Shown: positions 24,176 to 33,550 of the stretch, piece after piece
Layout: every line of letters starts with the position of its first letter
How positions within the stretch are numbered: the first letter of the stretch is position 1
Origin: an uncultured Prochlorococcus sp.
GTDB lineage: Bacteria > Cyanobacteriota > Cyanobacteriia > PCC-6307 > Cyanobiaceae
NCBI GenBank assembly: GCA_902520485.1
Contig: CABYNZ010000002.1
Span: 26,879-90,878 of the forward strand
Direction: 5' to 3'
Length of the DNA stretch: 64,000 nucleotides
Made by a program: the position numbers and the translations under genes
The notes under the pieces: generated by a model
Told to the model about the DNA's origin: nothing
Seen by the model: only the letters and a program-made list of their open reading frames with translations
Database searches by the model: none

Positions 24176-25981
24176 GTGTCTGATTTTAACGAAGTTGTTT
24201 CAAGAAGAAAATTTCTTCAGGGTTCATTTGCTATAGGAATAGGTGCTTTTGCTGCTGCCACTATTCCAAGCAAAGCAATTGGATTTGGTTCAGACTTTAA
24301 TGGCATTAGTTTTACACCTTTAGCAGCCAATAGTAAAGATACAATTACTGTCCCAAAAGGTTTTAGTTGGCATACGGTTGCAGCTTGGGGTGATCCATTA
24401 TGGAGCGGAGCCCCTGAATTTGATCAGCAAACAAGAGGAACTGGGGAGTCGCAAGAACTATCATTTGGAGATAACAATGATGGAATGAGTCTTTTTGAGG
24501 TTAATGGCAAGTCAGTACTTGCAGTCAATAATGAATACTGTAATAGAAAAATAATTTATGGTAACCGTGCTAGTGGGCTTCCTGAAACACCTGATGATGT
24601 TAGAAAAGGCATGGCTGCACATGGAGTATCGATTTTTGAAGTTGCACAAAAAGGTAGGAAGTGGGAAATAGTTAAAGATTCTCTTTATAACAGAAAAATT
24701 ACTGCAGATACGAAAGTGGCTATAGACGGACCGGCTGCAGGCCATCCATTACTTAAAACAGATGAGGATCAAACAGGCAAATTAGCAAGAGGTACATTTA
24801 ATAATTGTGGTAATGGCAGAACTCCCTGGGGAACTTATTTAGCTTGTGAAGAGAATTTTCACGGTTATTTCTCATCTCCATCAGACCCTAATGCAAATCT
24901 GTCAGCAGATTTGAAAAGATATGGGGTTAAAACAAAAGATTGGGGTTACAACTGGGTTATGAATCAGGATAGATTTGATGTTGTAAAAAATCCGAATGAA
25001 ATTAATAGGCATGGTTATATTACTGAAATTGATCCCTCTAAGCCACAATCAATGCCAAGGAAACAGACGGCAATGGGTAGATTTAAACATGAAAACTGTG
25101 AAGTTGTTGTCTCCAAGAATGGTCAAGTTGTTGCCTATATGGGAGATGATGAAAGAGGAGAGCATCTATACAAATTCGTTTCAAAAGGAAAGTACATAAA
25201 AGGAGCTGCATCAAATTATGATCTATTAACGGAAGGTGATTTATTTGTGGCGATTTTTAATGAGAATGGAACCGGGAGATGGGTTAATTTAAAAGAATCG
25301 GGAATGAGCGATTCAGATATTAGTATTTTCACAAGGATGGCGGCAACCCAAGTTGGTGCAACAACTATGGATCGACCTGAATGGGTGGCTGCAAATCCTA
25401 ATAAAGTGGAGGCGTATTGTGCCTTAACTAATAATAAAAATAGAGGTGTTAAACCTAATCAACCTGTTAATGCAGTTAACCCAAGAGTCGAAAATCCATA
25501 TGGTCAAATAGTTCGATGGACTCCTGACAATAATGAACATGCCGCTGACGGGTTTAAATGGGATTTATTTGCAATGGCTGGTAATCCTGTTGTTGGAGAA
25601 GGTTTAATGAAGGGCTCTGAAAATATTACGAAGGATAATATGTTTAATTCACCTGATGGAATCGCATTTGATTCAAAAGGTAACTTATGGATACAAACTG
25701 ATGGTAAATATACTAATCAAGGAGCCTTTGAAGGAATGGGTAATAACCAAATGTTATGCGCAAATCCTAGGACAGGTAAAATTGACAGATTTTTAGTAGG
25801 TCCTAAAGAGTGTGAAATCACTGGTATCACATGGAGTAGTGATAAAAAGACTATGTTTGTAGGAGTCCAGCATCCAGGTGAAAATAATCCTGACAAATGT
25901 CACTTTCCTGATGGTGGGAGCTCAGTACCCAGATCGGCTATTGTTGCAATCAGCAGAAATGATGGCAAAACAATTGGCTGA
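24176..25981 (+). CDS. PhoX-like (DUF839) alkaline phosphatase with Tat signal
   Basis: SRRKFLQGSFAIGIGAFAAATIPSKA Tat leader; GTYLACEENFHGYF and GRFKHENCEVV. Confidence 0.85.
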   Translation: MSDFNEVVSRRKFLQGSFAIGIGAFAAATIPSKAIGFGSDFNGISFTPLAANSKDTITVPKGFSWHTVAAWGDPLWSGAPEFDQQTRGTGESQELSFGDNNDGMSLFEVNGKSVLAVNNEYCNRKIIYGNRASGLPETPDDVRKGMAAHGVSIFEVAQKGRKWEIVKDSLYNRKITADTKVAIDGPAAGHPLLKTDEDQTGKLARGTFNNCGNGRTPWGTYLACEENFHGYFSSPSDPNANLSADLKRYGVKTKDWGYNWVMNQDRFDVVKNPNEINRHGYITEIDPSKPQSMPRKQTAMGRFKHENCEVVVSKNGQVVAYMGDDERGEHLYKFVSKGKYIKGAASNYDLLTEGDLFVAIFNENGTGRWVNLKESGMSDSDISIFTRMAATQVGATTMDRPEWVAANPNKVEAYCALTNNKNRGVKPNQPVNAVNPRVENPYGQIVRWTPDNNEHAADGFKWDLFAMAGNPVVGEGLMKGSENITKDNMFNSPDGIAFDSKGNLWIQTDGKYTNQGAFEGMGNNQMLCANPRTGKIDRFLVGPKECEITGITWSSDKKTMFVGVQHPGENNPDKCHFPDGGSSVPRSAIVAISRNDGKTIG

Positions 25982-26031
25982 GGATAGGTACTTTACCTGA
26001 AATTTGACTTTAGCAATAGAAAACGACAAGT

Positions 26032-26352
26032 TTATTTGCTCTTCAAAAGGATAGCTCTTGCTTTATTCCATCTATACTCAAAAGACTCTTCTCTACTTGA
26101 TTCTTCTATCTGATTTCCATACTCATCTACACCGTTGTAGTACACGTCTAGAACGTACTCTACAAAGGGTTCAAGGGCTTTCCTTCTCTTTGATATAACA
26201 AGCTTGCTGAAGTCATCTATAGACTGCTGTAGCTTGTCTCTTTGTAGGTTATGGATCCATGAGGAACCTTGGTGATGGTAGATAAGAACCTTTACTAAAT
26301 CTTCATAGTCAAGCCAAGGGTGTGCTTCTTTTATTTGTTGTATTCTGTCCAT
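26032..26352 (-). CDS. hypothetical protein
   Basis: 106-aa ORF with balanced composition. Confidence 0.6.
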   Translation of the reverse strand: MDRIQQIKEAHPWLDYEDLVKVLIYHHQGSSWIHNLQRDKLQQSIDDFSKLVISKRRKALEPFVEYVLDVYYNGVDEYGNQIEESSREESFEYRWNKARAILLKSK

Positions 26353-26610
26353 TTGTTTTAAGTTTTAACTGTTAGTTATCTATGTGTGGTTTTCGTGGGG
26401 TGGTACGGGGGCAATGTGACCGTGCTACTTCCTATATATGTCCAAAGAAATTTCCTTTAAAAATTTACGGATACAACCTTTCTATCGCTTCTTTCTGTTC
26501 TTTCTTTTTTATCTCTTCAGCATCTAATACAGGGCAGGTATTTTGATTCAGAGATAAGAGGAAAGTGCTTTTTTTGAATAGTTTGAAAAGTGGTGGGAGG
26601 AGTTGGAGTT

Positions 26611-27006
26611 TCAATTTTTATTGTTAACTAATCCATAAATACATAAAAGAGGATTCACTATTAAAACAATCCAAAAAGGCGGAGGAGGTCCTCCATCAAC
26701 AATTGTCCCAGCGTTAAAAGTATTGAATAGAGCTACTGCTAAAAAACAAAACATCAAAGCTAATTCACCTGATAAAACTTTTCTTAAAGAGGCTTTATCT
26801 TTTATAGAACTGCAAATAATCAATAAGAAACCAATTCCCAAATTACTAGCTGCTACAACATCTGCAGTACCCCTAACAAGAAGCAATGTTTCACTTGAAG
26901 CGTCGCCTGCTATAGTTTCCACTGAAAAAATAAGTAGAAAAATAATTAAAAATCCCAACAGGAAATGAAGGGCTCCGGTAGTTTTTAAAATATTTTTTAA
27001 CTTCAT
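26611..27006 (-). CDS. hypothetical membrane protein
   Basis: Four hydrophobic segments. Confidence 0.65.
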   Translation of the reverse strand: MKLKNILKTTGALHFLLGFLIIFLLIFSVETIAGDASSETLLLVRGTADVVAASNLGIGFLLIICSSIKDKASLRKVLSGELALMFCFLAVALFNTFNAGTIVDGGPPPPFWIVLIVNPLLCIYGLVNNKN

Positions 27007-27053
27007 AAAAAAAGGAGTTATTTGCCCCTTATTTTAGATCAACTGTCAATCAA
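27004..27053 (-). repeat. Leader repeat copy 1
   Basis: minus strand: ATTGACAGTTGATCTAAAATAAGGGG..ACTCCTTTTTTTATG. Confidence 0.6.
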
Positions 27054-27116
27054 TTAAATTATCCCATGGCTGAGATTTCTTCAGCAAGTTGTTTATTTCT
27101 TAGAATTACTTCTTCA

Positions 27117-27518
27117 TCATTTTAACAAAGAAGCTATAACTGCTGCATGCCCCCCAAAACAAAATCCAACAATTGAGATTTTCTTTTTTGGATATTTTTC
27201 TTTAACCCAATTTAGTGCTGCAGAAATATCTTTAATAATATTTTTTGAAGTGGTTAAATTTTTATGATGTCTGCTTAATTTCAAGTCTTCTTCGCTGTAT
27301 GCTAAATCTAATTTTGGAGCTGTTCTTCCGTAAAGGGGTAAGGCTAATACAGGTACATTTTGTTTGGCTAATTTTTCAGAAAAACTCCTTATCCAGTGAT
27401 TTATCCCAAACACCTCGGGTAAAACTATAGATATATATTCACACTCATCACCTGAATCTACCCACCAAGATCTAAGAGGTAAATCACCACTATAAATGTT
27501 TGTCCATTGACCTTTCAT
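27117..27518 (-). pseudogene. Dienelactone-hydrolase-like protein, probably C-terminally truncated
   Basis: VGFCFGGHAAVIASLLK* ends just after the nucleophile elbow. Confidence 0.6.
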
Positions 27519-27545
27519 TTGAAATTACATAAAAAGTTTGTTTCA

Positions 27546-27592
27546 GAAAAAAGAGGCTTATTTATTCTTATAGGTTAGATCGATTGTCAATG
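27546..27592 (-). repeat. Leader repeat copy 2
   Basis: minus strand: ATTGACAATCGATCTAACC....GCCTCTTTTTT. Confidence 0.6.
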
Positions 27593-27830
27593 TAATTTTC
27601 CTTATTCAATTTTATAAATTAAATCTTAAATTATATAGAGAAACTTATATTGAACTCATTTTTATATAAGTTATATAAATCAAATTAAGTAGTCTTTTTT
27701 ACCAATTGAATATACCTGTTGTTAAATAAATATATTTGTCCTTGAAAAGCTCCTAAAAAATACTTTTTCTTGAAATAAAGATTGACAAGACATTCATAAA
27801 AAAAACTTTTATAAAACATTAACTTCTTTT

Positions 27831-28145
27831 ATGAATATGTTTCTAACCAACAAGACTCGTTTAAAAATTAAGAATATTGTAAAGAGGATTTCATTAGATG
27901 AACCTGTCGCATTAGAAGAAAGAATTTTTGTAGAAAAGTTTGCAAAACATAATTCAACTATATGGACATGGCTTAAGAAAGCTAATAGCTTGAGAAGATA
28001 TGGCAAGCAAAAATCAGATGGAATAAATGGACTCATACAGAATCTTGGCCTTGATGGTTTAGAAACTGAAAATCATTTTGATCCCAAAAATGATGATCTT
28101 GCTGACTGGTTCAGTGGATCTCCTGACTGGGTGAGAAGGAGCTAA
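27831..28145 (+). CDS. conserved hypothetical protein
   Basis: 104-aa ORF; DDLADWFSGSPDWVRRS. Confidence 0.65.
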   Translation: MNMFLTNKTRLKIKNIVKRISLDEPVALEERIFVEKFAKHNSTIWTWLKKANSLRRYGKQKSDGINGLIQNLGLDGLETENHFDPKNDDLADWFSGSPDWVRRS

Positions 28146-28171
28146 TTACCCTTAGTTTAAAATCAATTAAA

Positions 28172-28342
28172 TTAATAATGAAAAAAGGGAACTTCCTCAA
28201 TTTGTCTTGGAGCATAATCACAAATTCCGAATTGCATACATTCCACTTGAGCATCAGTTAGTTTTCTCTCAATTGAAAACGAATCTAACAAAACACCAAA
28301 TACATGTTGAATTTTATTTTTAATTAGATTTCCGTAAGTCAT
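28172..28342 (-). CDS. small hypothetical protein (56 aa)
   Basis: MTYGNLIKNKIQHVFGVLLDSFSIERKLTDAQVECMQFGICDYAPRQIEEVPFFHY*; AGAGG-type SD. Confidence 0.55.
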   Translation of the reverse strand: MTYGNLIKNKIQHVFGVLLDSFSIERKLTDAQVECMQFGICDYAPRQIEEVPFFHY

Positions 28343-28532
28343 AATTAACCTCTTTTTTTTAGAAGTTATTTAGTATGAGTTATATTCAAGAATCAAGAAT
28401 TTTAATACCTAAAATACAAACTATAAATTAATCTTTTTTAAAATATTTCACTAAATTAATAATCAGTATTTTTGCTCTAGGAAATTTTAATTAAAAACTC
28501 TAAGTTAGACCCACTGATTGAGGTTTAACTTC

Positions 28533-28646
28533 ATGAGTACTTACAAAACGAAATACTTTAAAAACACAAAAAAGATCAATAACACTCTTTGGTTGGATAA
28601 ATTAATTAATCAACTTGAAAAAAAATCAAAGGGAGTTTGTTCATGA
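28533..28646 (+). CDS. microprotein, WLDxLIN family copy 1
   Basis: MSTYKTKYFKNTKKINNTLWLDKLINQLEKKSKGVCS*; stop overlaps next ATG. Confidence 0.5.
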   Translation: MSTYKTKYFKNTKKINNTLWLDKLINQLEKKSKGVCS

Positions 28647-28807
28647 ATACATTTAGAAATAAACAATTCAAAAATGAATTAGATCCCAAGTATGCCTTCT
28701 ATGGTTGTCTTCGTAGTTGCGAAATTAAGAGTAATACTGAAAAGTCTCTTGAAGAATGCGTCGAAAATTGTGAACCTAGATTATTACCAGAGAATCTTGA
28801 TAGCTAA
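28643..28807 (+). CDS. microprotein with twin CX3C motif
   Basis: MNTFRNKQFKNELDPKYAFYGCLRSCEIKSNTEKSLEECVENCEPRLLPENLDS*. Confidence 0.6.
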   Translation: MNTFRNKQFKNELDPKYAFYGCLRSCEIKSNTEKSLEECVENCEPRLLPENLDS

Positions 28808-28884
28808 AAATAGGAATTTAAACTCTATTCAATAACTATTTTGACCTTATAGAGTTTTTATATAGATTTAAGGAGGGTAATCTT

Positions 28885-29043
28885 ATGACCAACCTCGCAA
28901 TTGCGCTACTTCTTCTAATTATAATTTTAGTTAATTTTGGAGCGATCCTTACCGCTAAAATTTATTCACAATCACTAAAAGAAATTCAACGTAAGAGAAT
29001 ATTTTGTAGAGAATCTATAAGTAACCCATATTGTGTTTTTTGA
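28885..29043 (+). CDS. single-TM microprotein
   Basis: AAGGAGGG SD; MTNLAIALLLLIIILVNFGAILTAKIYSQSLKEIQRKRIFCRESISNPYCVF*. Confidence 0.6.
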   Translation: MTNLAIALLLLIIILVNFGAILTAKIYSQSLKEIQRKRIFCRESISNPYCVF

Positions 29044-29110
29044 TAAATTAATTCCAAACTAATAGATCTCAAACTAGAGATCTAATATTAAAAGTTAAAG
29101 TCCGCCAAAA

Positions 29111-29218
29111 CTAAAAATAAGGTGTATATGGTACTTCTGTTTTTAATGAATCTCCGTAGTAACTTTCAGCTGACTTTACCAAGATCCAATAAATGAAATT
29201 TAGAAATGATTTTTCCAT
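29111..29218 (-). CDS. microprotein, MEKxxxNFxYW family copy 1
   Basis: MEKSFLNFIYWILVKSAESYYGDSLKTEVPYTPYF*. Confidence 0.55.
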   Translation of the reverse strand: MEKSFLNFIYWILVKSAESYYGDSLKTEVPYTPYF

Positions 29219-29442
29219 AGGAATATCTATACCCTTTTCTTATTCAAATCAGAATTTAAAATAAAAACATCGTAGAAAATACTTAACTGAAGAGATTTAG
29301 ATTTTCTTAGTTAATTTGTGTTGGTTAGGTTTGTATGAAATGCTACTAAAGCTTGTCTTATCAACCAATTTGGTAATATTGCTTATTGATTCCTGTAATT
29401 TCAAAAGATATATTAAATGGATAATCTAAATATAAGAAATTT

Positions 29443-29559
29443 ATGAGTACTCAAAAAAGTCAAAGCCATAAAAGACAAGAGCAAAATAATACAGAATGGT
29501 TAGATGAATTAATCAATAAAATTGAAAATATGAAAAATAAAATATCTAATACTTTTTAA
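29443..29559 (+). CDS. microprotein, WLDxLIN family copy 2
   Basis: MSTQKSQSHKRQEQNNTEWLDELINKIENMKNKISNTF*. Confidence 0.5.
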   Translation: MSTQKSQSHKRQEQNNTEWLDELINKIENMKNKISNTF

Positions 29560-29616
29560 CTAATTATTTCTTCTATCATTTATTCCGTATTGATAATGTA
29601 GTTAAGTACAAAAAAG

Positions 29617-29940
29617 TTGATTATGAAAAATTTTATACTAATAATAGTCTCTTTATCTTTCTTATCTTCTTGCAGTAATGACAAAGATTTTTTTCTCACT
29701 AAGGGGAACGCTTTGTTAAGTTGCGGAGGTAAATCTCGTATTATCGAAAATGATAAAGAAGAGATAATTAATACTGAAGTTAAGGATTTAAGAGATGGAA
29801 TTGGTAAATACGTTGAATTTACAGTTGTTGAGACTGATAAAAAAGGAGGCAAATATAGGATTATTAATTGTTTCCCAAGTGAAGAACCACAAGATTCAAT
29901 AATAAAAACTGTTAAAACAAATTATAAATTAAGTAATTAA
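29617..29940 (+). CDS. small lipoprotein (internal start 29623 also possible)
   Basis: FILIIVSLSFLSSCSND lipobox. Confidence 0.7.
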   Translation: MIMKNFILIIVSLSFLSSCSNDKDFFLTKGNALLSCGGKSRIIENDKEEIINTEVKDLRDGIGKYVEFTVVETDKKGGKYRIINCFPSEEPQDSIIKTVKTNYKLSN

Positions 29941-29968
29941 AAGTTATTTAAAAATAATTAGCTTACCT

Positions 29969-30832
29969 TTAAGATGCGATTTTTGATGATTTGATAATTT
30001 CCCATGCTTCTGATGCGGTATCTGCATATTGGAAAAGATTTAAGTTTTCATCTGAAATTAATCCAAGATCAGCTAGATATTCGAAGTTAATTATCTTATT
30101 CCAATAATCTCTACCAAAAAGTATGATCGGGATTTTAGTTTTCATTCCTGTTTGACAAAGTGTCAATAGTTCAAATAATTCATCTAGTGTTCCAAAACCT
30201 CCAGGAAAAAATACAGCAGCTACTGATCGCATGACAAAATGGATCTTTCTTAATGCAAAATAATTAAACTTAAAGCAAAGACCGGGAGTTATAAAAGCAT
30301 TTGGGATTTGTTCATTAGGCAGACTGATATTTAACCCTATAGATTTACAATTTGCTTCAAATGCACCTCTATTAGCAGCTTCCATAATTCCTGGCCCCCC
30401 ACCTGTCACAATCACATGAGAATTACAGTTTTTATTTTGATTACTAATTGAAGCAAGTTTAGAAAACTCCCTTGCGGATTGATAGTAATGACTCATAAGA
30501 AGCAAATTTTCTAATCTATTTAAATTACGTTTTAAAAGTATCGATTTAGGATTTTTTTTAAGCAACTCTTCTATATTTTTAAGTCTCTTTTTTATATTTG
30601 CTTCTTCTGTAATGCTTGCGCCTCCAAAAATAATTATTGTTGAAAGAATTTTATTTTCTTCAAGGATTAAATCTGGTTTAGTAATTTCAAGAAGCATTCT
30701 GACTCCACGCATTTCATTTCGGCTAAGTAAACCAATATCTTCGTGAGCCAATTTATAAGTATCAGAATTAATAATTAAATTCAGGTTTTTTAAATTATTA
30801 ATAGGGTATATATGTTTTTTCATTTCAAACAA
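29969..30832 (-). CDS. LOG-family (TIGR00730-like) protein
   Basis: VIVTGGGPGIMEAANRGA, FFPGGFGTLDELFELLTL. Confidence 0.88.
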   Translation of the reverse strand: MFEMKKHIYPINNLKNLNLIINSDTYKLAHEDIGLLSRNEMRGVRMLLEITKPDLILEENKILSTIIIFGGASITEEANIKKRLKNIEELLKKNPKSILLKRNLNRLENLLLMSHYYQSAREFSKLASISNQNKNCNSHVIVTGGGPGIMEAANRGAFEANCKSIGLNISLPNEQIPNAFITPGLCFKFNYFALRKIHFVMRSVAAVFFPGGFGTLDELFELLTLCQTGMKTKIPIILFGRDYWNKIINFEYLADLGLISDENLNLFQYADTASEAWEIIKSSKIAS

Positions 30833-31343
30833 GAGTTTTAACTTTTCTTTCTAGAGGATTAAAATAGACTCTTTTGATTTTGTTATTTTCGTAAATCCAA
30901 TAAACAGGCGGACTTTTTCTTGCCTTAATTAAATTAATTTTGTCTAACTTTTGAGGGGTAAATTCTTTAGAAGGATCAAAAAATTTATCTCTCTTGGGTT
31001 GGTTTAAAACAATACTACCTTCTTTCCCTGAGATAGATCTGTGATAAGTTCCTACAGGAATTTCTAATGCTCCCATAGATCTATTTAAATAAATCACATG
31101 ATGAGGTTCATCCCAGGAAGGATTTATTAAAACAAATGTCCTTTCTCCAGTGATAACTAAATTGTGGTCAATTTGATGATTGTGAACGTAATATTGCTCA
31201 TCTTTTAAATCATCTGGAGGAGATATAGCTTCTCCAGAATGGATCACAACATCAGAACCATTAGAACTATCTATGCCTGCATCGAAGAATGTGACTTTTG
31301 GAGTCTCTCTAAAAATATTTATTGGGAAGAATCTTAATTCCAT
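30825..31343 (-). CDS. cupin-like conserved hypothetical protein
   Basis: ORF overlapping the LOG gene; YVHNHQIDHNLVITGERTFVLINP. Confidence 0.6.
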   Translation of the reverse strand: MELRFFPINIFRETPKVTFFDAGIDSSNGSDVVIHSGEAISPPDDLKDEQYYVHNHQIDHNLVITGERTFVLINPSWDEPHHVIYLNRSMGALEIPVGTYHRSISGKEGSIVLNQPKRDKFFDPSKEFTPQKLDKINLIKARKSPPVYWIYENNKIKRVYFNPLERKVKTLV

Positions 31344-31422
31344 AGTGCTAACTCCCTTTTAGAAAATTTATAAATACTAATAAAAATTTATTTACTTTTA
31401 AAAAACAGCTATTTAATTTTTT

Positions 31423-31569
31423 TTAATTGCAACAAACCAGGCAATCTTCTTGATTTGGATAATCTATACATTCTTTATTTAAAATTTCTTCTAAAAAATC
31501 TACTTTTTTAACATAATCAAGATCTTTTAATTTTTTGTTTGGAACCGTGAACTGAGTTTGTAGTTTCAT
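31423..31569 (-). CDS. microprotein with C-terminal Cys tail, copy 1
   Basis: MKLQTQFTVPNKKLKDLDYVKKVDFLEEILNKECIDYPNQEDCLVCCN*. Confidence 0.6.
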   Translation of the reverse strand: MKLQTQFTVPNKKLKDLDYVKKVDFLEEILNKECIDYPNQEDCLVCCN

Positions 31570-31584
31570 TTTCTATTCTCCTAA

Positions 31585-31686
31585 TTAATACTGTTTTTTG
31601 AATCCATTCCAAGTTTGAGAAAACCTTAATCCCAGATAAGAAATTAAAATTGTCCAAAATAAAATTTCTATACCTAAATTAGTCAT
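31585..31686 (-). CDS. single-TM microprotein
   Basis: AAAGGAGG SD; MTNLGIEILFWTILISYLGLRFSQTWNGFKKQY*. Confidence 0.6.
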   Translation of the reverse strand: MTNLGIEILFWTILISYLGLRFSQTWNGFKKQY

Positions 31687-31772
31687 TTGCTTGGCCTCCT
31701 TTCTTTCTGATTATTCTTTAGTACGGGTATTATGTAAAAATCAAGCGTAAGAATACCTAAAAGTTAAAGTTT

Positions 31773-31925
31773 TTAATCACAAAAAATCTTGCAATGATTG
31801 TTACTCGGATGTTCTGTACATTCATTATTCCAATAAGCTTCAATTTTTTTGAGCTTATTATCAAATGAAAGGTCTTTTTTATCCAAATTAATTTCTTGGA
31901 TAGTAAATGTGTCATTTAGTGCCAT
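31773..31925 (-). CDS. microprotein with C-terminal Cys tail, copy 2 (ORF track start 32030 is probably too far upstream)
   Basis: AAAGGGG SD; MALNDTFTIQEINLDKKDLSFDNKLKKIEAYWNNECTEHPSNNHCKIFCD*. Confidence 0.6.
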   Translation of the reverse strand: MALNDTFTIQEINLDKKDLSFDNKLKKIEAYWNNECTEHPSNNHCKIFCD

Positions 31926-32291
31926 AAGACTTACCCCTTTACTACAACTATGTTCTAATTCATTTGAATAGTAAATTTCAAGTTTTATGTGTGCGGTAAG
32001 AGGAACAAAATTGTACGGATTAAGGATCAAAAAAAAATCTCAAATTATAAATAATTGCAAGGAAAATATCTTCAAAAAATTTATTCCAACTTTATAAAAA
32101 TTTGTATAAATTTTGCTAGAAATTTTATTCTTTTAATACCTTCTTATGTCTGCTAGTATCTATCATTCATCTAATCTATCTGCATATTCTCTTAAAATCT
32201 CAACCATCTTTTGATGTGGAATTTTTTGTCGATATTCTCTAAAAAATCAAAAAATTTATCTAATTAATCTTTATTGGAAAAGATATAAAAA

Positions 32292-32387
32292 TTAGCGTCT
32301 CATTTTAAAAGTAAAGTATGCAAACCCACCAAGCAATAAAAGACTTACAACCCCATAAGAAATCGCTATGCCGTAGATGTAAGTCAT
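32292..32387 (-). CDS. TM microprotein (3rd gene of coupled operon)
   Basis: MTYIYGIAISYGVVSLLLLGGFAYFTFKMRR*; ATGA overlap with upstream gene. Confidence 0.6.
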   Translation of the reverse strand: MTYIYGIAISYGVVSLLLLGGFAYFTFKMRR

Positions 32388-32524
32388 TTATTTATAAAGA
32401 CATAAGCAGAATATAAATAAACTAAAAAAACTCCAATAGCTATGGAACTTCCATAAATAAGAAAGTTCCAGAATCTATATAATTTAGGTTTTTTAAATTC
32501 TTTTTCTTCTTCTTTAGTAATCAT
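32384..32524 (-). CDS. TM microprotein (2nd gene)
   Basis: MITKEEEKEFKKPKLYRFWNFLIYGSSIAIGVFLVYLYSAYVFINK*; ATGA overlap. Confidence 0.6.
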   Translation of the reverse strand: MITKEEEKEFKKPKLYRFWNFLIYGSSIAIGVFLVYLYSAYVFINK

Positions 32525-32637
32525 TTATTTTCTTTTTCTTTTCTGGCAGCATTACCTTTTGCTCTTAATACCAAAGTGATCGTAAGGGCAGTGCTTAATA
32601 TCACAGTATCAATTAATAGGTGCGGGGAAATATTCAT
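32521..32637 (-). CDS. TM microprotein (1st gene)
   Basis: MNISPHLLIDTVILSTALTITLVLRAKGNAARKEKENK*. Confidence 0.55.
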   Translation of the reverse strand: MNISPHLLIDTVILSTALTITLVLRAKGNAARKEKENK

Positions 32638-32696
32638 CAGCTGCAAAGAGAAATAAGAAGAGTCATTATCTTTTCAGCAATAAATCTATTAAACAT

Positions 32697-32742
32697 TAAA
32701 AAAGAGGGATTTATCCCTCTAAGTTTAGATCGACTGTCAATC
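32697..32742 (-). repeat. Leader repeat copy 3
   Basis: minus strand: GATTGACAGTCGATCTAAACTTAGAGGGATAAATCCCTCTTTTTT. Confidence 0.65.
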
Positions 32743-32789
32743 ATAGTCTACTTAACCTTTTTAGCTTCTCTAAAAAAACAGTATTTTAT

Positions 32790-32945
32790 TTAGCCAGAGC
32801 AAGAGAAGGCACCTGCAAGAATATTTTTAAAAATTGGTGCTTGACCCAAGGCATACAAAAAGAAAGTTGATGATGCGAGAGTAATAGCTATTTTAGAAGC
32901 CCTGTTAACTTTCAATTTTGAGACTTTTGCAAATGCAGAGTCCAT
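32790..32945 (-). CDS. small hypothetical membrane protein (51 aa)
   Basis: MDSAFAKVSKLKVNRASKIAITLASSTFFLYALGQAPIFKNILAGAFSCSG*. Confidence 0.55.
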   Translation of the reverse strand: MDSAFAKVSKLKVNRASKIAITLASSTFFLYALGQAPIFKNILAGAFSCSG

Positions 32946-33021
32946 TTGTTCTTTAATTTATTGATCTTATAATAGCTGCAAAAATTAAATATTCAGCATC
33001 AATATTTACCAAAGAATAATT

Positions 33022-33237
33022 TTATTGCTCCTTTTTCTTAGCTTGTATTTTTACTAGCTCAAATTCTTTTTTAGAAACTATTCTGATTTTGTATGCTGGA
33101 TATCTTGTTTTCCACCATTTATTGATCGAAATAGCTACTCCTTCTAAATTTTGGGTACAAATATTGACCCATAGAGTTTTAGTTTCAATTTCTTTGTAGA
33201 ATTCCCAACTTGTAGGTGAAGCCATTAAAAAACGCAA
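33022..33237 (-). CDS. conserved hypothetical protein
   Basis: ASPTSWEFYKEIETKTLWVNICTQNLEGVAISINKWWKTRYPAYKIRIVSKKEFELV. Confidence 0.6.
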   Translation of the reverse strand: MRFLMASPTSWEFYKEIETKTLWVNICTQNLEGVAISINKWWKTRYPAYKIRIVSKKEFELVKIQAKKKEQ

Positions 33238-33550
33238 ATGAAAAAATTCAATAAATTATGGGAAATGGTCCATAAGCTAAAACTTTTGTTTTTTAATGAA
33301 AGGATTTAGTTGAAGATATAGAGTTTTCATTAAGTGGTAATAAAAAACTTTAAACAAAAAATTTACATCACTTTCACCTTCTAGGAAAGTATTACTTTAA
33401 TTTTATAACTAGTTTAAATTAAAAAATATCTCCGCAAAGAAGGGGCCAAAAATTGACCCCTCTTGGTGAAACTCTTCCAAACAAACACCATTAAAATCTT
33501 ACTCTGAAAGTTGCAAAGTTAAACAAATTAACAAAATCAAGATTAACAAT

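Noticed and set aside
26465-26620. Minus-strand ORF LKLQLLPPLFKLFKKSTFLLSLNQNTCPVLDAEEIKKKEQKEAIERLYP
   Set aside because: Only a TTG start inside the upstream gene's end and no clear ribosome site; possible remnant but not supported enough to annotate.
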